From Flavobacterium psychrophilum (GTDB lineage: Bacteria; Bacteroidota; Bacteroidia; Flavobacteriales; Flavobacteriaceae), in the NCBI GenBank assembly GCA_003243255.1, contig QFQM01000208.1:1-7504 (forward strand): a stretch of 7,504 bases of DNA. The letters are read 5' to 3'. The notes below the pieces were generated by a model, which was not told where the DNA came from, did not search any database, and saw nothing but the letters and a program-made list of their open reading frames with translations. A program made the position numbers and the translations under genes. Of this stretch, positions 1 to 4,134 are shown in pieces (position 1 is the first letter of the stretch; the number at the start of each line of letters is the position of its first letter).

Positions 1-141
1 ACAATTCCACCACAAACTCAGATGGAAATCGCTGCCCGTAAAAAAATCATCACTGATGAGCACAGCGGAAGAATTCTTGTAGACAGCGTTCTTGCTGAAG
101 AAGAAAGAGAAAAAATGGAACAATTGTTCTCTAAAATATAA
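1..141 (+). CDS. C-terminal end of an unidentified protein (5' end outside window)
   Basis: Frame 1 is open from the window edge to a TAA at 139-141 and gives 46 residues, starting TIPPQTQMEIAARKK and ending EKMEQLFSKI. The segment is charged and probably helical, with an acid-rich run (LAEEEREKMEQ) near the end. It has no hydrophobic stretch and no T9SS sorting domain, so the tail looks cytoplasmic. I do not recognise the family from this fragment and give no function. That it is a real gene is supported by codon use like the neighbours and by a strong intrinsic terminator six bases after the stop. An internal ATG at 22-24 could be a start only for a very short protein, so a truncated longer gene is much more likely. 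Confidence 0.75.
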   Translation, partial: TIPPQTQMEIAARKKIITDEHSGRILVDSVLAEEEREKMEQLFSKI

Positions 142-144
142 CTT

Positions 145-175
145 AAATCCCCCGCAATAGCGGGGGATTTTTTTT
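145..175 (+). terminator. Rho-independent terminator of the leading partial gene
   Basis: A perfect 9-bp GC-rich stem (147-155 ATCCCCCGC pairing with 160-168 GCGGGGGAT) closes an AATA tetraloop and is followed by an eight-T run (168-175). Two further A-T pairs (145-146 with 169-170) extend the stem. It starts a few bases after the TAA at 139-141 and ends 13 bases before the next start codon, so it separates the two transcription units. Confidence 0.93.
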
Positions 176-182
176 AGCTTTG
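175..182 (+). promoter_or_regulatory. Putative -7 promoter box (TAGCTTTG) for the hydrolase gene
   Basis: TAGCTTTG matches all fixed positions of the Bacteroidota -7 consensus TAnnTTTG. Its first T is the last T of the upstream terminator tract. Only six bases separate it from the ATG at 189, so initiation would fall at or next to the start codon. No TTG or TTTG is seen at the -33 position, because that space is filled by the terminator stem; the call therefore rests on the -7 box and its position. Confidence 0.5.
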
Positions 183-188
183 CTTTTA

Positions 189-1034
189 ATGCAAAAACTA
201 CTTACCTTTTTTATTTCAAAAACGCTTGGGCTGTACATTAACATCCTTAGTTACATATACCCAAAAAAAGCAAGCTGGCTTGCCTATAAGTTTTTTAGCC
301 ACCCAAGAGACGGCAGGCTTATAAAAGAAGCGCTACCCGACATTCTTAAGGAAGCTGATGCTGAGATGATAACCCATAATGATTTTTTGTTTCAGATATA
401 TACATGGAAAGGAAATGACACCAAAGTATTACTTATGCATGGATGGGAAAGCAATGCTTCCCGTTGGGAACAGCTAATAGGTTATCTGAAAAAATCCGGT
501 GCTACTATTATCGCTATTGATGCACCGGCTCACGGGCTTTCTTCAGGTGCCGAATTCAGTATGCCTCGCTATGCCGAATTTGTAAACGTTGTTGTTCAGG
601 ACCTAAAACCCGATTACCTTGTAGGCCATTCACTGGGAGGGGCAACTGCATTATATTTTCAATCACATTATAACAACGACACGATAAAGAAACTTGTTAC
701 GCTTGGTGCGCCGTGCGACCTGAACACACTATTAAAAAACTACGCAGGAATACTTAGCCTTAACAGCAATGTATTTCAGCTGCTTGAAAAACATTTCTTT
801 GAGCATTACAGAATTAAAACCCATGAATTTTCAGGAAGCGTATTTGCTTCTAAAATAAAGATTGAAGGCCTTATTGCCCATGATGTGCACGATACGGTTG
901 TATCGTTTAAAGAAGCAAAAAAGATAGCCGAAGCATGGCCTGATGCACAGTTTATAACCACAAAGGGTTTAGGGCACAGCATGCATGGCGATGCCTTATA
1001 CAATTCAGTATACGACTTCCTTTTTGAGAAATAA
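189..1034 (+). CDS. Alpha/beta hydrolase (serine esterase/lipase-like)
   Basis: This is a 281-residue alpha/beta-hydrolase-fold enzyme, predicted to hydrolyse an ester or a similar bond; the substrate cannot be read from the sequence. Motifs in order: the oxyanion-hole HGW at 84-86 after the strand KVLLM; the IDAPAHGLS segment at 110-118, typical after strand 4; the nucleophile elbow GHSLGG with Ser148; the acid, most likely Asp235 in HDVHDTVVSF; and the catalytic His263 in GLGHSM. The whole triad is present and the length is normal for the family. Residues 1-24 are hydrophobic (MQKLLTFFISKTLGLYINIL), which could be a membrane-associating helix or simply a cap helix; there is no clear signal-peptide cleavage site. 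I chose ATG at 189. An in-frame TTG at 180 would add three residues but lies inside the -7 promoter box. The gene sits alone between two terminators and converges on the subtilase gene. Confidence 0.9.
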   Translation: MQKLLTFFISKTLGLYINILSYIYPKKASWLAYKFFSHPRDGRLIKEALPDILKEADAEMITHNDFLFQIYTWKGNDTKVLLMHGWESNASRWEQLIGYLKKSGATIIAIDAPAHGLSSGAEFSMPRYAEFVNVVVQDLKPDYLVGHSLGGATALYFQSHYNNDTIKKLVTLGAPCDLNTLLKNYAGILSLNSNVFQLLEKHFFEHYRIKTHEFSGSVFASKIKIEGLIAHDVHDTVVSFKEAKKIAEAWPDAQFITTKGLGHSMHGDALYNSVYDFLFEK

Positions 1035-1060
1035 AAAAGCGGAATGTATATTCCGCTTTT
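1033..1060. terminator. Bidirectional intrinsic terminator between convergent genes
   Basis: A perfect 11-bp stem (1035-1045 AAAAGCGGAAT with 1050-1060 ATTCCGCTTTT) closes a GTAT loop. Read on the plus strand it ends in four T; read on the minus strand the A-run at 1033-1038 becomes six T. It begins inside the hydrolase stop codon (1032-1034) and lies ten bases from the end of the subtilase gene, so it can serve both converging transcripts in a 35-base gap. Confidence 0.88.
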
Positions 1061-1069
1061 CTGCTATTT

Positions 1070-2737
1070 TTAATTCCTGATTATTTTTCGCGATTGTGTT
1101 TTACCATCGTCTGTAATTCTCACTATATATACTCCTTTAGAAAAACCGCTAAAGTCAATGTTTTTTTCAAAAGCAGTAGCAGTATATACCAACTGTCCTA
1201 CTGAATTATACACTTCTGCTTTAGCCTTTTCAGAAAAATTACCCGCAAGCGTCAACCTGTCCGTAACAGGATTGGGATAAGCTATAAAAGTATCTTTATC
1301 TACACTGTTTATACCTAATAATACATCCATAGCAGCAATAGCCTCTGGCATACTTGGCAGCGGACCAATATTTCCTTCTAAAGCAGCACCCTGTGGCTTT
1401 CCTGTTTGCTTTAAAATTTCTTTAAGTTCGACACCACTCAGGTATTCTCCTGTATTGGCGTGATAATATGATTGCAACACAATAGCACACGACGCTACTA
1501 TAGGAGTAGCTGAACTCGTTCCGCTAAACCATGTATAGGTCTGGTTGTTATCATCATTAACAATATAAGCCTGACCTGTTCCGGCTGTAAGCACATTTAA
1601 TCCCCATGCCTGAAGATCTACCCTCTCACCATACGTACTGTACCACAAACGGTCGTGTGCATCATCCGGACTTCCGGCACCCACTATTATAGCACCACTG
1701 TTACCACGGCTATTATATTCATCAAATATGGGACTGTCCAAATCCTGATTTCCGTTACCAGCCGCAGCAACCACAACAATACCAGCATCTGTAGCTGCCT
1801 TCGTCAGATCCCACACCGGAAGATCGTATTCAGCAGGAGCATAATCTTCCAGTTCACCATAACCATCGGTCTGTAATTCATAGATAACGAAATCGCCTTC
1901 TGTAGACTGCTCAAAACATTTAGATATAGAAAAAGGCACATCATACTCAGCTTCTACGGTAACCACCGAATACATAACAAGTTCGTTGGCACCATGAGCA
2001 AGTCCGGTAATACCATAATTACCCGGATCGGCATATAAAATTCCAAAAACTCCTGTACCATGGGTTTCATCATCGACAATATCAGGATGAATGGTAATAT
2101 TATCTGCAAAAGACACATTACGTTCATTTAGCTCTTCGTGCAATGGGTTCATACTCCCTTCAATATCACGAATATTTATCCCCTGCCCTGTCAGTCCTAA
2201 ATCCCAGGCATACACCATATCTACCCCAAAATCGGTAATATAATTTTGATACTCTAATAATGATGGAGTTGCCGGCTCAATATCATACGGAAAAGGGATA
2301 GGTTTAGCCGACATAAGACTGCAATATTCTACTCCGCTAAACTTTTCCAGTTTTTGTCCTAAAGCGAGCAGCCGATCGTTAGTAGGGTTATCGATTTTAA
2401 GCTCAACAATATTAGACAGTTTCCTTACCGACTTTCCGCTTCCTGTATTCTTAACAGCAAGAGCTTCGAGCTCAGCAAGTTTTCCCGGATTAATTGCAAT
2501 AGCTTTGCGTATACTGATAGCATATTCCTGAGACAATTCCTTGAATCCGGGAATATAAGCAACAATGTCTTTCATATAATCCTGGGTCTGCCCAAGATCT
2601 ACACCATTATTAAAAGACACATATAGTTTATGGGCATCAGTACCTTTGCGGAGTTTCAGTGTTCCTTTACGGTTTTGGGCTTGAACAGCCCCTATAACAA
2701 GGAACAAAAGAGAGATAATAAGTAGTTTTCTTTTCAT
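1070..2737 (-). CDS. Secreted S8 subtilisin-like serine protease with T9SS C-terminal sorting domain
   Basis: This 555-residue endopeptidase is exported by Sec and then the type IX system. A signal peptide (KRK, then a hydrophobic core) ends at VQA, with likely cleavage after Ala20. Residues about 22-150 form a propeptide-like region of unassigned family. The S8 domain spans about 165-475. Its triad is Asp191 in NIRDIEGSMNPLHEEL, His226 in DETHGTGVFG and Ser408 in FSGTSSATP, with the oxyanion Asn328 in AAAGNGN. The Asp motif is D-I-E-G rather than the usual D-T/S-G, which marks a divergent subgroup but not an inactive enzyme, since all key residues are present. Residues about 484-555 are a type A T9SS sorting domain, with AYPNPVTDRL, VYNSVGQLV, FSKGVYIVRI and a basic end SRKIIRN. 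This domain is normally removed on export while the protein is released or anchored to the surface. Substrate unknown; a nutritional or surface-processing protease is the simplest reading. The gene is monocistronic with its own promoter. Confidence 0.93.
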   Translation of the reverse strand: MKRKLLIISLLFLVIGAVQAQNRKGTLKLRKGTDAHKLYVSFNNGVDLGQTQDYMKDIVAYIPGFKELSQEYAISIRKAIAINPGKLAELEALAVKNTGSGKSVRKLSNIVELKIDNPTNDRLLALGQKLEKFSGVEYCSLMSAKPIPFPYDIEPATPSLLEYQNYITDFGVDMVYAWDLGLTGQGINIRDIEGSMNPLHEELNERNVSFADNITIHPDIVDDETHGTGVFGILYADPGNYGITGLAHGANELVMYSVVTVEAEYDVPFSISKCFEQSTEGDFVIYELQTDGYGELEDYAPAEYDLPVWDLTKAATDAGIVVVAAAGNGNQDLDSPIFDEYNSRGNSGAIIVGAGSPDDAHDRLWYSTYGERVDLQAWGLNVLTAGTGQAYIVNDDNNQTYTWFSGTSSATPIVASCAIVLQSYYHANTGEYLSGVELKEILKQTGKPQGAALEGNIGPLPSMPEAIAAMDVLLGINSVDKDTFIAYPNPVTDRLTLAGNFSEKAKAEVYNSVGQLVYTATAFEKNIDFSGFSKGVYIVRITDDGKTQSRKIIRN

Positions 2738-2782
2738 AGCAGTTTAGTTGATTAGTAAACAGTCGATTAACACCATTCCGCC

Positions 2783-2810
2783 CAAAAGTATAAAAAGAGT
2801 TTTAACACAA
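2783..2810 (-). promoter_or_regulatory. Bacteroidota-type promoter of the subtilase gene
   Basis: Read on the minus strand, TTG (plus-strand CAA at 2808-2810) is followed after 17 bases by TACTTTTG (2783-2790), an exact match to the -7 consensus TAnnTTTG. The 17-base spacing is at the short end of the reported range. Transcription would start around 2776, giving a leader of about 40 bases before the ATG at 2737. Confidence 0.7.
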
Positions 2811-2895
2811 TTCTGTTTGTTAATAATTTTAACATTTATAACGTTTTAGAAAAAGGTTATCAACAAGCTGTTATGGTTTACGTGGCAAATTGTAG

Positions 2896-2903
2896 TATTT
2901 TTG
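2896..2903 (+). promoter_or_regulatory. Putative -7 promoter box (TATTTTTG) for the rluF gene
   Basis: TATTTTTG matches TAnnTTTG exactly. Only four bases lie between it and the ATG at 2908, so a transcript from this box would be leaderless. No good TTG is present at the expected -33 distance (about 2870-2880 reads GTTATGGTTTA), so this half-promoter is less certain than the divergent subtilase promoter. Confidence 0.5.
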
Positions 2904-2907
2904 CAGT

Positions 2908-3774
2908 ATGGAAGAAGAATTGAAACGCCTGAATAAATTTATATCAGAAACCGGCTATTGCTCACGCAGGGAAGCCGACAAACTTATTGAAGAAGGCCGC
3001 GTGACCATTAATGGTGTAGTACCTGAAATGGGAACTAAAGTTTCGCCTGATGATGAAGTGCGCATTGATGGCAAGCTTATAAAAGAGAAAACTTCCAAAA
3101 ACATCTACCTGGCATTCAACAAACCGGTTGGTATTGAATGTACTACCAATACCGACGTTAAGGATAATATTGTAGATTACATTAACTACCCTAAGAGGAT
3201 ATTCCCGATAGGGCGACTTGACAAGGCCAGTGAAGGACTGATATTCATGACGGACGATGGTGATATCGTGAATAAGATATTACGTGCCCGAAACAATCAC
3301 GAGAAAGAATATATTGTTACCGTAAACAAACCTATTACCGACAGGTTCATTCAGCGTATGGGAAGCGGAATCCCTATCCTGGATACCGTTACCCGTAAGT
3401 GTAAAGTAGAACAGATTAGTAAATATATATTCCGTATTGTGCTTACTCAGGGGCTCAACCGCCAAATTCGCCGTATGTGCGAATACCTTGGTTATGACGT
3501 AACGGCTCTGAAACGTATCCGTATTATAAACATATCACTTGATGTGCCTGTAGGAAGATACAGGGATCTTACTACCGCAGAAATTAAAGAGCTTAACACC
3601 CTTATTGAACCTTCAAGCAAAACGGAAGAAGCAAGCTTACCCAAGGAAGAACCTACCCAAAGGATTTCTGCAGCGAGAAGGCCAATAAATCCTAACAGGC
3701 CAAATAACCGCAACAATGGCACCGGAAAACCTTTAAACACCAACAGGAGAAACAACCAAAGAAGGCGAGATTAA
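2908..3774 (+). CDS. rluF: 23S rRNA pseudouridine synthase, RluF type
   Basis: This 288-residue enzyme is predicted to isomerise a uridine in 23S rRNA to pseudouridine (E. coli RluF acts on U2604, with some activity on U2605). Residues 5-60 are an S4 RNA-binding domain (LNKFISETGYCSRREADKLI, GRVTINGV). The RsuA/RluB/E/F catalytic domain follows, with catalytic Asp105 in IGRLDKASEGLIFMTDDG. The choice of RluF over RluB or RsuA rests on the SEGL variant of this motif, NKILRARNNHEKEY (123-135), GIPILDTVTRKCKV (154-167) and QGLNRQIRRMCEYLGYDV (181-198), all of which resemble E. coli RluF as I remember it. Residues about 235-288 form a low-complexity, basic, probably disordered tail rich in Asn, Arg and Pro, which could add RNA affinity. 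The ATG at 2908 is needed because the S4 domain starts at once. It is transcribed divergently from the subtilase and has no obvious functional link with its neighbours. Confidence 0.92.
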   Translation: MEEELKRLNKFISETGYCSRREADKLIEEGRVTINGVVPEMGTKVSPDDEVRIDGKLIKEKTSKNIYLAFNKPVGIECTTNTDVKDNIVDYINYPKRIFPIGRLDKASEGLIFMTDDGDIVNKILRARNNHEKEYIVTVNKPITDRFIQRMGSGIPILDTVTRKCKVEQISKYIFRIVLTQGLNRQIRRMCEYLGYDVTALKRIRIINISLDVPVGRYRDLTTAEIKELNTLIEPSSKTEEASLPKEEPTQRISAARRPINPNRPNNRNNGTGKPLNTNRRNNQRRRD

Positions 3775-4134
3775 AATCTCACAATTCACTACGATTTGTT
3801 TATGGTTTTTCACATTTAACTATTATTTAAGAAATCGTATTCGTAAATAGCCGATTATATCACAATAATATAACACTTTTTTAAACCTATAATCGCTTTG
3901 TAGGTTTTTTTCATCTTCATATGGTCATTTTGACTATAATGTAAATTTACCGAAATAACCTACAATTATAATTAAAATTTATAAATAGGCTTTATTTTGT
4001 TAAATTTTCTTACACTAAAACGAAATTCTTACAAAATATTAACATTAAATTAAATTTTGTTATAAAAACAAATCACTGATAATCATGTAGTTAAGTTTAT
4101 AAATTAGCGAAGTTCAAAAATTAACTAAACTACT
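3775..4134. other. 360-base AT-rich intergenic region without a gene
   Basis: No plausible coding frame is seen on either strand. The stretch holds an 8-bp inverted repeat TACGATTT/AAATCGTA (3790-3797 and 3832-3839) with a 34-base spacer, a terminator-like hairpin at 3883-3911, and a perfect 10-base palindrome GTAAATTTAC (3941-3950). From about 3955 on it is extremely AT-rich up to the next start codon. A promoter for the repeat-protein gene must lie here, but I cannot place it. Near-matches to TAnnTTTG are TAAGTTTA (4092-4099) and TAAATTAG (4100-4107), and neither has a TTG at the correct distance. Confidence 0.6.
3883..3911 (+). terminator. Probable terminator downstream of rluF
   Basis: A 7-bp stem (AAACCTA at 3883-3889 with TAGGTTT at 3901-3907) encloses an 11-base loop and runs into seven T (3905-3911). 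It lies about 110 bases after the rluF stop. The stem is short and AT-rich, so it is weaker than the other terminators in the window, but no better candidate follows rluF. Confidence 0.5.

Noticed and set aside
180..188. TTG start for the hydrolase, three codons upstream of the ATG
   Set aside because: The TTG lies inside the probable -7 box and directly after a terminator T-tract; ATG at 189 gives a complete family-length protein.
3492..3755. 87-codon open frame antisense to the 3' end of rluF, with a hydrophobic start
   Set aside because: It mirrors the low-complexity Asn/Arg/Pro tail of rluF, and the sense frame is clearly the conserved protein.
3790..3839. 8-bp inverted repeat as a small-RNA or riboswitch structure
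   Set aside because: An 8-bp AT-rich stem with a 34-base spacer is weak; no T-tract follows it and no known riboswitch motif is visible.
3893..3900. TCGCTTTG as a -7 promoter box after rluF
   Set aside because: It mismatches the TA of the consensus, lies in the loop of the probable terminator, and has no gene start within 230 bases.
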